Assembly: GCF_002150035.1 (NCBI RefSeq)
Contig: NZ_NETS01000011.1
Span: 248,001 to 312,000, forward strand
DNA length: 64,000 bases
Direction: 5' to 3'
Source of the DNA: Leptospira venezuelensis
GTDB lineage: Bacteria; Spirochaetota; Leptospiria; Leptospirales; Leptospiraceae
In this document: one piece after another, positions 43,185-54,731 of the stretch
How positions within the stretch are numbered: position 1 is the first letter of the stretch
Layout: every line of letters begins with the position of its first letter
Position numbers and translations under genes: made by a program
Notes under the pieces: generated by a model
Told to the model about the DNA's origin: nothing
Databases searched by the model: none
Seen by the model: only the letters and a program-made list of their open reading frames with translations

Positions 43185-43706
43185 GTGCGGTATATTCTTC
43201 CTTGTTCTTCCTGCGGCACCGAACTCAGGATTCCCTTAGATTTGGGGAAACTGACAGTTCGGTGTCCTAGATGTTATCATTCTTTCGTTTTTGATCCGGA
43301 AGACCCGGCCAGTTTTAGAGGCGGAAGATATGATCTTCCCGGAGGAGACTCCGACACTAAGAGTCCCCGTTCATTGCGGGGATTTTTTCGTTTTTTAGAA
43401 GATAAATTCGAATCAATCAAATCCAAATTTAGCCGCAATAGATCTTACGGTTGGCAAAATCCCGGAGAACGTCCCAGGTCATTCGAAAATTTTAATGACC
43501 GGAATCATACTGGATTTGGTCCACTACTCGCTAAATATATCCTATTCATTCTGATCCTAATCGGAATCGCAAGAACCTGCTTCTTTTCTTCTCAAAGCTG
43601 GAATGATTCTGTTCCAAATTGGAATCCTCCGGAAACCCAGGAACCTTCTGTTCCAAATCCGAAAGAAGAAGATGAAAATGATAAAGCTCCCCAAGTAGAA
43701 ATTTAA
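43185..43706 (+). CDS. Zinc-ribbon membrane protein of unknown function
   Basis: The 173-aa protein opens with a zinc ribbon (C7, C10, C27, C30) like those of MJ0042-type motif proteins. A basic, disordered middle and one transmembrane helix (YILFILILIGIARTCFF, about 120-136) follow, and it ends in an acidic proline-rich tail. The start is GTG at 43185, five bases after the candidate fcpB stop, so the two are probably co-transcribed. The topology suggests a cytoplasmic ribbon and an external tail. No function is assigned. Confidence 0.65.
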   Translation: MRYILPCSSCGTELRIPLDLGKLTVRCPRCYHSFVFDPEDPASFRGGRYDLPGGDSDTKSPRSLRGFFRFLEDKFESIKSKFSRNRSYGWQNPGERPRSFENFNDRNHTGFGPLLAKYILFILILIGIARTCFFSSQSWNDSVPNWNPPETQEPSVPNPKEEDENDKAPQVEI

Positions 43707-43710
43707 ACCT

Positions 43711-44472
43711 ATGAACTATCTAGTATTGGATCTCTCCCAGAAAACAAATTCTGGGGAATTCAAGATTTTCAATAAGGACCGGGCCTCTCATATCCGGAAC
43801 ATTCTACAAAAGAAAGAAGGAGATAGGATCAAGGCTGGTTTACTGAATGAAAGTTTAGGAATTTTTAAAATTCTAAAGATAAGCTCAGAAGAAATTTTAG
43901 GATCTTATAAACAAATTATAAAACCTAAAAGAAGAAGTCCAGGGATCAATCTAATTGTTTCCGTCCAGAGACCTCCCACCGTGGAAAAAATCTTAGAACT
44001 TGCAGGTGTCTGGGGAGTACAATCCTTGGAGTTTAGACTCGCAACTTTATCAAGAACTGAATATCTCACCTCCCCCGTTTGGAAAGAAGAGAACATAAAA
44101 GAAAAGCTTATATTAGGAATGGAACAAGGTGGTAATGTTTTCTTTCCCAAGATTGAACTTGGATTTGTTCCCCCAGGTAAAAATAAAAGTTTTGAGAAGA
44201 AGGAGTCAATTTCGGAAATAGTCACTTCTTCTTCCCGTAAGTCTTTCTATTTGGATAAAAACGGAAGAACCATCCAAGAGTTTCTTCCGTTGCAAGAAAA
44301 AGAATATTCTATTTTAGTTGGGCCTGAACCTGGCTGGACAAAAACAGAATTGGAAACATTTAAAAAATCAAATATCCAAGGAATCCGGCTTTCTTCTTCT
44401 GTATTGAGATCAGAACAAGCGGTATCTTTCTTCCTTTCTCAATGGGAAAATTCTGTTCCTCATTTAGATTAG
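43711..44472 (+). CDS. rsmE: RsmE-family 16S rRNA m3U methyltransferase
   Basis: The 253-aa protein has an N-terminal PUA-like region (HIRNILQKKEGDRI) and a SPOUT methyltransferase domain. INLIVSVQRPPTVEKILELAGVWGV leads to the knot segment SILVGPEPGWTKTEL and LSSSVLRSEQAVSFF. RsmE methylates U1498 of 16S rRNA. The usual GPEGG loop reads GPEPG and the LG(x)RILR motif reads LSSSVLR, so it is a diverged member. Its 3' end overlaps the convergent outer-membrane gene by four bases. Confidence 0.85.
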   Translation: MNYLVLDLSQKTNSGEFKIFNKDRASHIRNILQKKEGDRIKAGLLNESLGIFKILKISSEEILGSYKQIIKPKRRSPGINLIVSVQRPPTVEKILELAGVWGVQSLEFRLATLSRTEYLTSPVWKEENIKEKLILGMEQGGNVFFPKIELGFVPPGKNKSFEKKESISEIVTSSSRKSFYLDKNGRTIQEFLPLQEKEYSILVGPEPGWTKTELETFKKSNIQGIRLSSSVLRSEQAVSFFLSQWENSVPHLD

Positions 44473-46145
44473 AAGGATAAAGAATTAGAGAATAGAACCT
44501 TTTGTTCGTCTTGAGCTACAAAACTATTTGATGTACTATCGTAGACCCATCTGCGGATATCTTGGATTCTAATTGCAATAAAGCCTAGATTCAGCGCAGC
44601 CTCTATTGCTCCGACCGAATTATCGTCTACCTTAAATGCGTCCTTGTTCTGATCAAAGTTCTTACGCGTATAATAACCTGAGATCATGAATAAAGAACCG
44701 ATTGGAAAATACAATCCTACGAATATTCTAGAATTATTCGGCCCAGAATAATTCTCATAGTTTGCCTCTAAGGAAATTCGATAAAAACTTAATACTACAG
44801 ATGTGAAATATCCTTTAAGTCTGGCAGCATCCGGGTCCAAAAGTTTAGCGGCTTCCAATTTTGTGACCGGAAGTTGAGAGTTCACATTGGCTTGGTATCT
44901 TTCTAATTCATAAAAGCTGTCAAAATACATTGGGATATAGTTCGCATCCATATTCCTGTATTCAGGTTTGATCTTAGCATAAATATCTTTTCCACCGAAT
45001 CGGAACATTGCACCTGTATGAGTTCCTTTGGAGTTCAAGATTTTGATAGTATTCACATCGTAATATGGAGTGATTTCTATATATTTTGTACTGATCAATT
45101 TGTATTCTGCATCCATACCTTGGATGACTAATTTTTCTGATTGTTCTACGAGTGGGTTATTATTGGAGTCCAAGCGTAAACGGCCAGTAGTATCAAATGC
45201 AAGTTGGGTTGGAGCCTTTGTATCAAACGCTGTAGTATAACCGATAGAGAATCTGTTTGCAAAATTGTCCTGATTGAAAAACTCTTTTAACTTTTCCTTA
45301 CGAGACTCCGGTTTTTTCTCGATCGGGATCATTTCTTCTCTGATCTGGTGCGTCTTTTGGTCTTCTACTAAAGCCCTATATTTCTCTCTATCCTCTGGAT
45401 CCACTCCAGCTTCTTCGTAAACCTTCTTTCTACCAGCCTCGTCTGCAACGTTTCCTTGTCCTAATTGCAACATTCCGAATAACTGAGATCTACCTGTAAA
45501 TAGATCGAATAATTTGAATGCGATTGCAAATGGACGAACGTATCCCCTTGCTGCACCTATTTCATGAGTGTAAACAGAGTTTGTAAAAACCTGCACTCCC
45601 CCATAATCATTATTAAAATCAGCCATCAGACCTACATTATAAATGTCTATCCTTTGGTTGTTCACATAACGATTCACTATAGTTCCGTGGCCTATATACC
45701 CATCAAAAAGTTTTCCCGCATAAAATGAGAAAGTTGTCTCACCCGGTTTATAAAGTCCGTAGGTCCCGTACCAGATATTATTGATCAGCCTCAGATAATC
45801 GCTCTTCTGATCGTAATCGATTTTACGAATGCTTCCCACTTTTAGGGTCGGGTCTTTAGGATCCTGGTCGTACGCGAGAAAGTTCATCGGAGCTGTGAGT
45901 GATAATCCAAATTCTCCTCCGAAATTCAAATTTAAGGTCGGAGCTAGATATAGGTAATAGTCGTTATTAAACTTATTCACCCCTGCATCAAATGTGAAAG
46001 GGTCTGGAGGTTGCATGAACTGCCTTCCCGGAGGCATCCAGAGTTGAGCCTCAAGTTCTTCCACTGGCAATAAGTATAGGGAGAGAAGGATAATTCCCGG
46101 AAGTATTAGAGATTTCTTACATAAATTCAAAAAGTTTAATTTCAT
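44469..46145 (-). CDS. Predicted outer-membrane beta-barrel protein
   Basis: This protein of about 558 aa has a signal peptide (start at ATG 46145: MKLNFLNLCKKSLIL, cleavage after LEA). It has many amphipathic strands with aromatic ends: YYLYLAPTLNLNFGGEFGLSL, GTYGLYKPGETTFSFYAGK, FANRFSIGYTTAF and a terminal NSLSF ending in phenylalanine, as outer-membrane barrels often do. A charged insert (about 265-315, KKPESRKEKLKEFFNQ) may be a loop. An upstream in-frame start at 46202 would bury the signal peptide. The function is unknown. Confidence 0.75.
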   Translation of the reverse strand: MKLNFLNLCKKSLILPGIILLSLYLLPVEELEAQLWMPPGRQFMQPPDPFTFDAGVNKFNNDYYLYLAPTLNLNFGGEFGLSLTAPMNFLAYDQDPKDPTLKVGSIRKIDYDQKSDYLRLINNIWYGTYGLYKPGETTFSFYAGKLFDGYIGHGTIVNRYVNNQRIDIYNVGLMADFNNDYGGVQVFTNSVYTHEIGAARGYVRPFAIAFKLFDLFTGRSQLFGMLQLGQGNVADEAGRKKVYEEAGVDPEDREKYRALVEDQKTHQIREEMIPIEKKPESRKEKLKEFFNQDNFANRFSIGYTTAFDTKAPTQLAFDTTGRLRLDSNNNPLVEQSEKLVIQGMDAEYKLISTKYIEITPYYDVNTIKILNSKGTHTGAMFRFGGKDIYAKIKPEYRNMDANYIPMYFDSFYELERYQANVNSQLPVTKLEAAKLLDPDAARLKGYFTSVVLSFYRISLEANYENYSGPNNSRIFVGLYFPIGSLFMISGYYTRKNFDQNKDAFKVDDNSVGAIEAALNLGFIAIRIQDIRRWVYDSTSNSFVAQDEQKVLFSNSLSF

Positions 46146-46300
46146 ATTTGAGCCGGAATTTCTCCGGGGACCGTATTTCAAATCATCCAAAAATAGTACC
46201 ACTAGTATCGTATTACATCCGTGGAATCTAAATGACTTAACGATTCTACCAGAACCTTGCGTTGAAAAACCAATAAAACAGGAATATTTCTCGTATTTTA

Positions 46301-46400
46301 GAAAATATTTTCCAAAATCTTGGTATTTTCATTTCTTAAGGGATGAATTTTAGAAAGAAATTTCAATTTTACCCAAACTACAAATTTGTTCGTTATAACG
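46301..46400. promoter_or_regulatory. Palindromes in the metY upstream region
   Basis: The 277-bp gap before metY is very A+T-rich and holds two perfect palindromes: GAAAATATTTTC (46301-46312) and CGTTATAACG (46391-46400). The second lies about 80 bases before the GTG start and could overlap the promoter, so a methionine-responsive repressor is conceivable. I did not find a SAM riboswitch. Confidence 0.3.
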
Positions 46401-46464
46401 ATTATTTTATCTTATTTATTATATTTTTGATAGACATTGTAGAATAAATTTCTAAGATCAGTAA

Positions 46465-47784
<1,320 letters not shown>

Positions 47785-47819
47785 CTTCCGACTCCGTACA
47801 AAAAATCGTCTAAAAACTG

Positions 47820-47879
47820 GCCACTTTCTCTTTTTGCTTTCCTAAACTCGTTTAGGATCGTCTGAAAAAGGAAAGTGGC
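47820..47879 (+). promoter_or_regulatory. Long imperfect hairpin in metX leader
   Basis: The arms GCCACTTTC-T-CTTTTT (47820-47835) and AAAAAGGAAAGTGGC (47865-47879) can pair over 15 bp with one bulge. They enclose a perfect inner hairpin CCTAAAC-TC-GTTTAGG (47841-47856). The element sits in the metY-metX gap, ending 22 bases before the metX ATG. There is no T run after the 3' arm, so it is more likely a leader regulator or RNA stability element than a terminator. Confidence 0.5.
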
Positions 47880-47901
47880 TTAGCTATTTGGAACTTAAAA
47901 C

Positions 47902-49017
47902 ATGGGATCGAATCAATCCGTCGGCATAGTAGAACCAAAAACCGCAGTGCTGGGAGATCTACGCCTGGACAACGGTTCCATCCTTTCTCCTACAGTAGTT
48001 GCGTATGAAACTTACGGAACTCTTTCTCCGAATAAAGACAATGCAATCCTAATCTGCCACGCACTTTCTGGAGATGCCCATGCAGCGGGCTTCCATTCAG
48101 AAGGGGAAAAACGCCCTGGGTGGTGGGACGAATATATTGGCCCAGGTAAAGCATTTGATACAAATCAATATTTTATAATATCTTCTAACGTAATCGGTGG
48201 ATGTAAAGGTTCCTCAGGACCGATGAGCATCAATCCTGTGAGTGGCAAACCCTACGGTTCCAGCTTTCCTTTCGTTTCCATCAAGGATATGGTAGCTGCC
48301 CAAAAACTTTTGGTAGAATCTTTCGGGATCCAAAGATTACTCTGTGTGGCAGGCGGCTCAATGGGCGGAATGCAGGCATTACAATGGAGCATCTCTTATC
48401 CAGATGTTCTAGAAAATTGTATTATACTCGCCTCTTCTGCGGAACATTCCGCAATGCAGATTGCTTTTAATGAAGTGGGAAGACAGGCAATTCTTTCCGA
48501 TCCAAATTGGAATAACGGATTGTATGAAGACAGTGCGACTCCTAGAAAAGGTCTTGCACTAGCTCGAATGATGGGGCATATCACTTATCTTTCCGACCAT
48601 AAGATGAGGGAAAAATTCGGTAGGAATCCACCTAGAGGAAATCTCCTGAACTCGGATTCTGATTTTGCAGTAGGAAGTTATTTAATCTATCAGGGAGAAA
48701 GTTTCGTAGATCGTTTCGATGCAAATTCTTATATCTACGTAACAAAGGCTCTGGATCATTTCAGTTTAGGAAAAGGTCAGGAACTTACTAAGGCTCTTAG
48801 TCCTGCTCAATGTAGATTTTTAGTGGTATCTTATAGTTCTGATTGGCTCTATCCTCCTTCTCAATCTAGAGAGATTGTAAAAAGTTTAGAAGCATCTGAT
48901 AAAAGAGTCTTTTATGTAGAGCTTACAACGAATGAAGGTCACGATAGTTTTCTTCTTCCTAACCAAAGACAAGAGGATGTGATCCGAGGTTTTCTAAATA
49001 TGCCGGTGAATGAATGA
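47902..49017 (+). CDS. metX: Homoserine O-acetyltransferase
   Basis: The 371-aa alpha/beta-hydrolase has [37 protein letters not shown] and the nucleophile elbow [12 protein letters not shown]. The later catalytic aspartate and histidine lie in SSDWLYPP and EGHDSFLL. It acetylates homoserine from acetyl-CoA for direct sulfhydrylation by MetY. metW follows with a four-base overlap, the widely conserved metX-metW arrangement. Confidence 0.95.
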   Translation: MGSNQSVGIVEPKTAVLGDLRLDNGSILSPTVVAYETYGTLSPNKDNAILICHALSGDAHAAGFHSEGEKRPGWWDEYIGPGKAFDTNQYFIISSNVIGGCKGSSGPMSINPVSGKPYGSSFPFVSIKDMVAAQKLLVESFGIQRLLCVAGGSMGGMQALQWSISYPDVLENCIILASSAEHSAMQIAFNEVGRQAILSDPNWNNGLYEDSATPRKGLALARMMGHITYLSDHKMREKFGRNPPRGNLLNSDSDFAVGSYLIYQGESFVDRFDANSYIYVTKALDHFSLGKGQELTKALSPAQCRFLVVSYSSDWLYPPSQSREIVKSLEASDKRVFYVELTTNEGHDSFLLPNQRQEDVIRGFLNMPVNE

Positions 49018-49625
49018 TAGATTCTAAGATCTTAAGTAGTACTACCTTGAGAGAAAGACCGGACTTCGCATATATCCTGGATACTATCTCACCAGGTTCT
49101 AGAGTTTTAGACCTTGGATGCGGTAATGGAGATCTTCTTTACCTTCTGAAACAAAAAGGGATTAGAGGACAAGGAATAGAGAAGGATGAGGACGCAATTG
49201 TAGAATGTATCCGCAAAGGTGTGTATGTTCATCACGGGGATATCGACGAAGGTTTAAGTCATCATGAAGACAAACGGTTTGATTATGTGATCTTAAATCA
49301 AACCATCCAAGAAACTAGACATCCCGGTGATATTATCAAAGAATGTTTGAGAATCGGGAAACGTGTGATTATCGTTTTTCCAAATTTCGGGTATTGGGAA
49401 GTTCGTTTTAGAATTCTGTTCCAGGGAAAAACTCCAGTCACGGACCTTCTTCCTTATCGTTGGTTCAATACACCAAACCTACACTTTCTATCTGTCCTGG
49501 ATTTCCAAGAGTTCTGTGATATTCGTGGATTTACTGTGGAAGACAGAGCATTCTTCACAGATCTAAAACAGGTAAAATTCAGTCCGAACTTTTTTGCAAA
49601 GTTGGCTTTATTCCAGATTCGATAG
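49014..49625 (+). CDS. metW: Methionine biosynthesis protein MetW
   Basis: The 203-aa class I SAM-binding protein has [19 protein letters not shown] (residues 31-49), the acidic second loop [13 protein letters not shown] and [13 protein letters not shown]. MetW co-occurs with MetX and is thought to support or modulate its acetyltransferase activity. It overlaps metX by four bases (ATGA), so the two are translated together. Confidence 0.93.
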   Translation: MIDSKILSSTTLRERPDFAYILDTISPGSRVLDLGCGNGDLLYLLKQKGIRGQGIEKDEDAIVECIRKGVYVHHGDIDEGLSHHEDKRFDYVILNQTIQETRHPGDIIKECLRIGKRVIIVFPNFGYWEVRFRILFQGKTPVTDLLPYRWFNTPNLHFLSVLDFQEFCDIRGFTVEDRAFFTDLKQVKFSPNFFAKLALFQIR

Positions 49626-49662
49626 GAAGACGCGGAGTTTTAAGAGGCTCAAAGATTTTTTC

Positions 49663-49803
49663 TCACGCAGAGTCGCGAAGCCGCTGAGAAGGGATTTGTA
49701 GGAGCTCCTACACGCGGAAAATAGTTACACAGTTGTGATGTTGGAACTCCTACAAACGTAGCTAAAATTATTTTCCCCTCCGCGGCTCTGCGCCTCTGCG
49801 TGG
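49663..49803. repeat. MITE-like intergenic repeat with terminal inverted repeats
   Basis: The 26-bp termini (49663-49688 and 49778-49803) are imperfect inverted repeats, with 20 of 26 positions matching, built on ACGCAGAG and AGCCGC. The interior holds the perfect palindrome TGTAGGAGCTCCTACA (49697-49712) and a related TTGGAACTCCTACAA (49742-49756). This 141-bp non-coding element between metW and ddl resembles the short palindromic repeats scattered in Leptospira chromosomes. Transposase would have to act in trans. Copy number is unknown from this window. Confidence 0.65.
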
Positions 49804-49814
49804 TAATTGTAGTT

Positions 49815-50873
49815 CTAAACTCTCTGAGTCTCCTTCCCTGCTCTTTCTAAAGCCTGATCAATCAAAGACTGGTATAATGTTTGGATCGGGATACCTGCTG
49901 CTTTTGCTTGTTGAGGGATAAGACTAGTCTCTGTCATTCCGGGTAACGTATTTGTTTCCAATACGAATGGAGTCTCTCCAACTACTATAAAATCCGTTCT
50001 TGAATAGCCTTCACATCCGAGAGTTTTGTGAGCTAGAATGGATTGTTCTTGGATCTTAGAGATGATTTTTTCAGGTAAACGAGCAGGAGTGATTTCTTGG
50101 GAAAGTCCAGGTTTGTATTTTGATTCTACGTCGAAAAATTCTCCACCAGGGATAATCTCTGTAGGAGGAAGTGCCTCTAAGATTCTTTTAGAACCTTCTT
50201 TCTTTTCCCAGACTCCGCAGGAAACTTCTGTTCCTTTTAGGAATTTTTGTAAGATCGCATGTTCTTCCGCGTCGAAAAATTCAGGCAATCTTTTACGTAA
50301 ATCTTCGGGGCCTTCTATCCTGAATGTATGAAAACTAGAACCACCTTCTACAGGTTTTAGAAAAAGTGGGTATTGTAATCCAGAACTTTCGACCAAAGTC
50401 GGATTTTCAGAATATTCTTTCTTTCTCAACTCCCAAAATGGAGCGACAGACATTCCCGCAAGTTGGAACAATCGATTTGCTCTCACCTTGTCCATTGCAA
50501 GGGCAGAAGCTTTTACATCTGAACCTGTGAATGGAATTCCAAGAACTTTCAAAAATCCTTGGACAGATCCGTCTTCTCCGCTAGTTCCATGTAGTCCCAA
50601 AAATGCTATATCACAATCTAACGAGGAGAATGCTCCTGCAGTCGTAGAATGAATTTCTTCGAATTCTTTTAAATACTCTTCCGGATTTTTGGAATTTCCT
50701 TCCGGGAACTCAGGTCGATACTCTTTAGGGATGACCCATCTGCCATCTCTGGAAATGAGAATGGGTTTGACCGAATGTCCCATGGAAGACAAAGTTTTAC
50801 TTATGAAAGTGCCTGTGCGCAGGGAAATTTCGTGTTCTGTGGAAGTTCCGCCGAATAAAACTGCAATTTTCAA
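49815..50873 (-). CDS. ddl: D-alanine-D-alanine ligase
   Basis: The 352-aa ATP-grasp enzyme has AVLFGGTSTEHEISLRTG, LHGTSGEDGSVQGFL, PLFLKPVEGGSSFHTFRI and the C-terminal GYSRTDFIVV and LETNTLPGMTETSLIPQQA. It makes the dipeptide for peptidoglycan precursors and is of normal length. It is convergent with metW across a repeat element and divergent from the aromatic repeat protein gene. Confidence 0.95.
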   Translation of the reverse strand: MKIAVLFGGTSTEHEISLRTGTFISKTLSSMGHSVKPILISRDGRWVIPKEYRPEFPEGNSKNPEEYLKEFEEIHSTTAGAFSSLDCDIAFLGLHGTSGEDGSVQGFLKVLGIPFTGSDVKASALAMDKVRANRLFQLAGMSVAPFWELRKKEYSENPTLVESSGLQYPLFLKPVEGGSSFHTFRIEGPEDLRKRLPEFFDAEEHAILQKFLKGTEVSCGVWEKKEGSKRILEALPPTEIIPGGEFFDVESKYKPGLSQEITPARLPEKIISKIQEQSILAHKTLGCEGYSRTDFIVVGETPFVLETNTLPGMTETSLIPQQAKAAGIPIQTLYQSLIDQALERAGKETQRV

Positions 50874-50911
50874 TGATCTAATCCCCTGTTGCTTAGGAAT
50901 TTCTGGGAAGA

Positions 50912-52312
50912 ATGATAAATAAGAATCTAGTACTGATCCTTTTCTTCCTAGTTTGTACGGAAAGTCTATTTTCGGAATACCCTTTCAAACCGGTTTCTCC
51001 TTATCCTTCCGAGTACAAACAATTTTGGTTTTTATACCAATCCGAAAAAAGATTAGGCGAAGAAGAGCAAATCTTTCGGCCATTCTTCTCCACTTATAAA
51101 GAAACCAAATCCAATTATCGATACGATACATTTTTATTCCCGATCTACTATTCCGAAAAAACGGACTATTGGCGGGTTTGGAGTTTTTTATTCTTCATTA
51201 GCGGAACAGAAACTTATCATGACGATTTAGGTTGGGACGAGGATACTCTTTCTCCATTTTTAATCTGGGGCAAAGGAGAAACTGCTAGGGAGTCTTATTT
51301 CGGATTTTTTCCCTTGTTTGGAAAACTTAGGGGAAAGGCCAGCTATTCAGAACTGAACTTTGCGCTTTTCCCTCTTTATTCCAATTGGAAGTACAAAAAT
51401 TATAATGCTCATGGGATCTTATGGCCACTCGTCATGTGGGGAGGTTCTGAGGTCAGAAACGATCTAAGGATCTTCCCTTTTTATTCCCATAAGATCCATA
51501 AAGGAAAATACGAACGTTATTCCGTTCTTTGGCCGTTTATACAATGGGGAAGTATTAACGAAGATAAAAGAGAACCGTTTACTTATAAAATGTTTTGGCC
51601 CTTTTATCTGGCAAAGGATTCGGAATTCGGAAATATGAAGGCCAGGGCTTTTTTCTGGTTTCCTATCCTTGGTTCCTTATTTTCCTACGGGTATGATAAA
51701 AGAACCCACGAAAAAGATCTAAACGTTCTATTTTTCCTTTTTCAGTATGGTCGGAATGACGACGAAGATTACAGAAAGTTAATTATATTTCCTTTTTATG
51801 GGTATTATAGATTTGCATATAAGGAAACTAGATTTTTCACCCCATTCTATTTCCGACTGAGTACAGATAGTTACCATCTTAAATCTTCCGAGACTTATTT
51901 TATTCCATTTTGGTGGAGAACTAACAGGACTTATGTTCAATGGGGAAGAGAAGATAACTATTACAAACTGTGGCCACTCTTTCGTTGGCATGAGGACAGA
52001 GAAGGTAATTTGACTTGGAATCTTCTTTCTTTATTTCCGATTAAATCCGAGCTTGTGGAAAGGATTTGGGATCCAGTCTGGTCCATTATCGAGTATCAAA
52101 AATTATCCAATGGAGAAAAAAGGCTCTCTTTTTTAATGAGGCTTTATACCCAGAGATGGAACGAAGAAGAACTGCATATCCATGTGCCATTGCTCGTGGA
52201 ATACAGTTCTACTCCGGAAAAAACATCTTATCAATTTTTATACGGTCTATTCGGATTAGAAAAAACTAAGGATAAGACCACGGTGCAGATTTTTTGGTGG
52301 ATTAGGCTCTAA
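50912..52312 (+). CDS. Exported aromatic-repeat protein of unknown function
   Basis: This 466-aa protein has a signal peptide (cleavage near LFSEY) followed by some ten to twelve degenerate units. Each alternates short strands rich in Trp, Phe and Tyr with charged turns. Recurring cores are FPIYYS, FFPLFGK, FPLYSNW, WPLVMWG, FPFYSHK, WPFIQWG, WPFYLAK and WPLFRWH. The pattern suggests a beta-propeller-like or barrel-like repeat fold at the outer membrane. I do not recognise a function. The mla genes start six bases downstream, so a role in lipid transport is possible. Confidence 0.65.
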   Translation: MINKNLVLILFFLVCTESLFSEYPFKPVSPYPSEYKQFWFLYQSEKRLGEEEQIFRPFFSTYKETKSNYRYDTFLFPIYYSEKTDYWRVWSFLFFISGTETYHDDLGWDEDTLSPFLIWGKGETARESYFGFFPLFGKLRGKASYSELNFALFPLYSNWKYKNYNAHGILWPLVMWGGSEVRNDLRIFPFYSHKIHKGKYERYSVLWPFIQWGSINEDKREPFTYKMFWPFYLAKDSEFGNMKARAFFWFPILGSLFSYGYDKRTHEKDLNVLFFLFQYGRNDDEDYRKLIIFPFYGYYRFAYKETRFFTPFYFRLSTDSYHLKSSETYFIPFWWRTNRTYVQWGREDNYYKLWPLFRWHEDREGNLTWNLLSLFPIKSELVERIWDPVWSIIEYQKLSNGEKRLSFLMRLYTQRWNEEELHIHVPLLVEYSSTPEKTSYQFLYGLFGLEKTKDKTTVQIFWWIRL

Positions 52313-52317
52313 TCGAA

Positions 52318-53097
52318 ATGTTGGATACATTTAAAGAAAAAGCAAACGATACTCTGTATGCCGCTGGTTATACAATCGTTCTGATCGCGGAGACTTTTTT
52401 AAATCTAAGATTCATCGTTGAAAAGCGGAAAGAAATTTTAGACCAAATGTTTATCGCCGGAGTAGGAAGTTTATTCGTAGTTTCGGTGGTTGCTGTTTTT
52501 ACGGGAATGCTTCTCACCTTAAACACAGGACTTGGATTAAAAGATTTTGGAGCAGAAGGTCAAATCGGACTTCTTCTTACAATCACTCTCACCCGAGAAA
52601 TGTCCCCTTTCATGACCGCACTCATCTTAGCAGCTTCCATAGGCTCTGCGATTGCCGCAGAAATCGGTACAATGAAAGTTTCCGAGGAGATTGATGCACT
52701 CGAAGTAATGTCCATTGATCCAGTGAGATTTCTGGTATTTCCGAGAGTATTAGGTTTTTCTTTAATGGTTCCGGTCCTCTGTGTATATTCCAGTATATTA
52801 GGGATTTTAGGTGGAGCAATCGTAGGCCATTTTCAACTGGGAATTGAATATATAGTATATTTTCAAGATGTGAATGAACGGATCACTTCTATCCCAGGTC
52901 TGAAAGATCTATATACTGGTTTATTCAAAGGTTATGTTTTCGGCCTGATCATTTCTTCAATTTCTTGTTCTCATGGTCTGAGAACTTCAGGTGGAGCAAT
53001 CGGTGTGGGGAGAGCTACAAGGGAATCGGTAGTAACTTCTTTCTTGATGGTTATCTTTTTTGGTTATGTGATCACAGCGATCTTTTACAGGCAATAA
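52318..53097 (+). CDS. mlaE: MlaE-family phospholipid ABC transporter permease
   Basis: The 259-aa membrane protein has the MlaE/YrbE pattern: [73 protein letters not shown] and C-terminal [24 protein letters not shown]. With MlaF and MlaD it would move phospholipids between the inner and outer membranes. It is the first of three clustered mla genes, six bases after the repeat-protein gene. Confidence 0.93.
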   Translation: MLDTFKEKANDTLYAAGYTIVLIAETFLNLRFIVEKRKEILDQMFIAGVGSLFVVSVVAVFTGMLLTLNTGLGLKDFGAEGQIGLLLTITLTREMSPFMTALILAASIGSAIAAEIGTMKVSEEIDALEVMSIDPVRFLVFPRVLGFSLMVPVLCVYSSILGILGGAIVGHFQLGIEYIVYFQDVNERITSIPGLKDLYTGLFKGYVFGLIISSISCSHGLRTSGGAIGVGRATRESVVTSFLMVIFFGYVITAIFYRQ

Positions 53098-53100
53098 GTC

Positions 53101-53868
53101 ATGGAAGAATACGCAATAGAATTAATCAATTTACACAAGGCTTTCGGCCAAAGAAAGATCCTGAAAGGAATGAATCTCCAAGTAAAAAAGGGAGAGACAA
53201 TGGTCGTGCTTGGACCTTCTGGAACGGGAAAGTCAGTCACCTTAAAACATATCACCGGCCTACTCGATCCGGATGCCGGAGAATGCAAAATCTTTGGAGA
53301 AAAAATCTCAGGTGCAGAAATTCCAGAAAGAGAAAGAATCCGCTCGAAAATGGGGGTTCTTTTTCAATCTGGGGCACTCATTAACTGGATGACTGTTTTT
53401 GATAACGTTGCACTCCCCTTACGAGAACATAAACTATATCCCGAAGAGGAGATCCAGAAGATTGTCGCCGAAAAACTTCGGTTAGTGGATATGACAGTCG
53501 CAAAGGATAATTTTCCGAATGATATCTCGGGCGGTATGAAGAAGAGAGCTGGACTTGCAAGAGCGATCGCTGCTAATCCTCAGATCATTCTGTATGATGA
53601 GCCCACATCTGGTCTAGATCCAGTTATGTCGAACGTGATCAACGAACTGATTATTCGTATCAAAAAGGAGACTGGCGCAGCACAAGTGGTCGTCACCCAT
53701 GATATGTCCAGCGCCTACATGATAGCCGACCGCATTTCATTTTTTTATGGTGGACAGGTACTATTTACAGGAACTCCCGAAGAAGTGCAGAATTCTCCGA
53801 ATGAATTCATCCGTCAGTTTATTAACGGACACACCAAGGGACCAATGATTCTGGAAACTAAGAATTGA
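53101..53868 (+). CDS. mlaF: MlaF-family ABC ATPase
   Basis: The 255-aa ATPase has Walker [10 protein letters not shown] (near residues 39-47), [27 protein letters not shown] typical of MlaF, signature ISGGMKKR and Walker [14 protein letters not shown]. It starts three bases after mlaE and powers the same transporter. Confidence 0.94.
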   Translation: MEEYAIELINLHKAFGQRKILKGMNLQVKKGETMVVLGPSGTGKSVTLKHITGLLDPDAGECKIFGEKISGAEIPERERIRSKMGVLFQSGALINWMTVFDNVALPLREHKLYPEEEIQKIVAEKLRLVDMTVAKDNFPNDISGGMKKRAGLARAIAANPQIILYDEPTSGLDPVMSNVINELIIRIKKETGAAQVVVTHDMSSAYMIADRISFFYGGQVLFTGTPEEVQNSPNEFIRQFINGHTKGPMILETKN

Positions 53869-53936
53869 AACCTGGGTCCTAAGAGAATATTCTGGATAAA
53901 AAGTCCGATATATATAGTAAGAGTTTTGGATCCTAA

Positions 53937-54686
53937 ATGAAATCCTTTCGTTATCTTTTAGTAGGTGCTATCTTTTCAGTCGCTTTGGTCGTAGTAGGTT
54001 ATTTTACCGTCATGACGGAAGGTGGGCCCGTTCAAAAACGGGGCGAATTCCTAAAAATCAATTTCAAAAACTCGGAAGGGATCAAAGTAGGAAATAAGGT
54101 CACAGTACAAGGTGTTCCTTTTGGATATGTATCGAATATTCGACTCATCCAAATCGATGAAAATGGAGCAGTACTTCCTGCAGGAGAAGTCGGAGTTGCA
54201 ACCAGGGTAGAAGTTACCATTCTTCTAAAAGAGCCTGTGCGTATGTACGAAAATTATGATATTGCAATACGTAACGAAAGTTTACTCTCCGGGCGAGTAA
54301 TTTCAATTGACCCTGGAACCTCAGAATCTACGGAAGAAGGTAAAGGTGCGCCTAGAACCTTCCAGGTAGTGGATTACAAATCTGGAGTTTCTTCCTTAAA
54401 AGGACGGGTGCTACAAGATCCACTTGTGTCTCTTTCAGAATTGATCGCAGAAAATAGAGGAGATATCCGTAAAACTTTCTCCAACGTAGCAGATATCACG
54501 ACTAAGATCAATAGCGGAGATGGGACCTTAGGAAGGCTTATAAACAGAGATGATCTTCATACAAATGTCAATACAGTATTGACAGATGCGCAGATCGTTC
54601 TTAGAGAACTGAGAGAAGGTCTGGAAGATACCAGAGAGCAGGCTCCTGTTACAAGCTTTATCCGCGCAGCACTCAGCTCTTTCTAA
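53937..54686 (+). CDS. mlaD: MlaD-family MCE domain protein
   Basis: The 249-aa protein has one N-terminal membrane anchor and an MCE domain with [31 protein letters not shown] and [14 protein letters not shown]-terminal helical stretch contains [24 protein letters not shown]. It is the periplasmic lipid-binding ring of the Mla system. A 68-base gap separates it from mlaF, so it may also have its own promoter. Confidence 0.92.
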   Translation: MKSFRYLLVGAIFSVALVVVGYFTVMTEGGPVQKRGEFLKINFKNSEGIKVGNKVTVQGVPFGYVSNIRLIQIDENGAVLPAGEVGVATRVEVTILLKEPVRMYENYDIAIRNESLLSGRVISIDPGTSESTEEGKGAPRTFQVVDYKSGVSSLKGRVLQDPLVSLSELIAENRGDIRKTFSNVADITTKINSGDGTLGRLINRDDLHTNVNTVLTDAQIVLRELREGLEDTREQAPVTSFIRAALSSF

Positions 54687-54731
54687 AACCTTTTTCTTGC
54701 CAAATCGGGTTCTATGCGGGAAACTTTCCCT

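Noticed and set aside
47820..47879. Intrinsic terminator after metY
   Set aside because: The stem is long but no T run follows the 3' arm; I list it as a leader structure instead.
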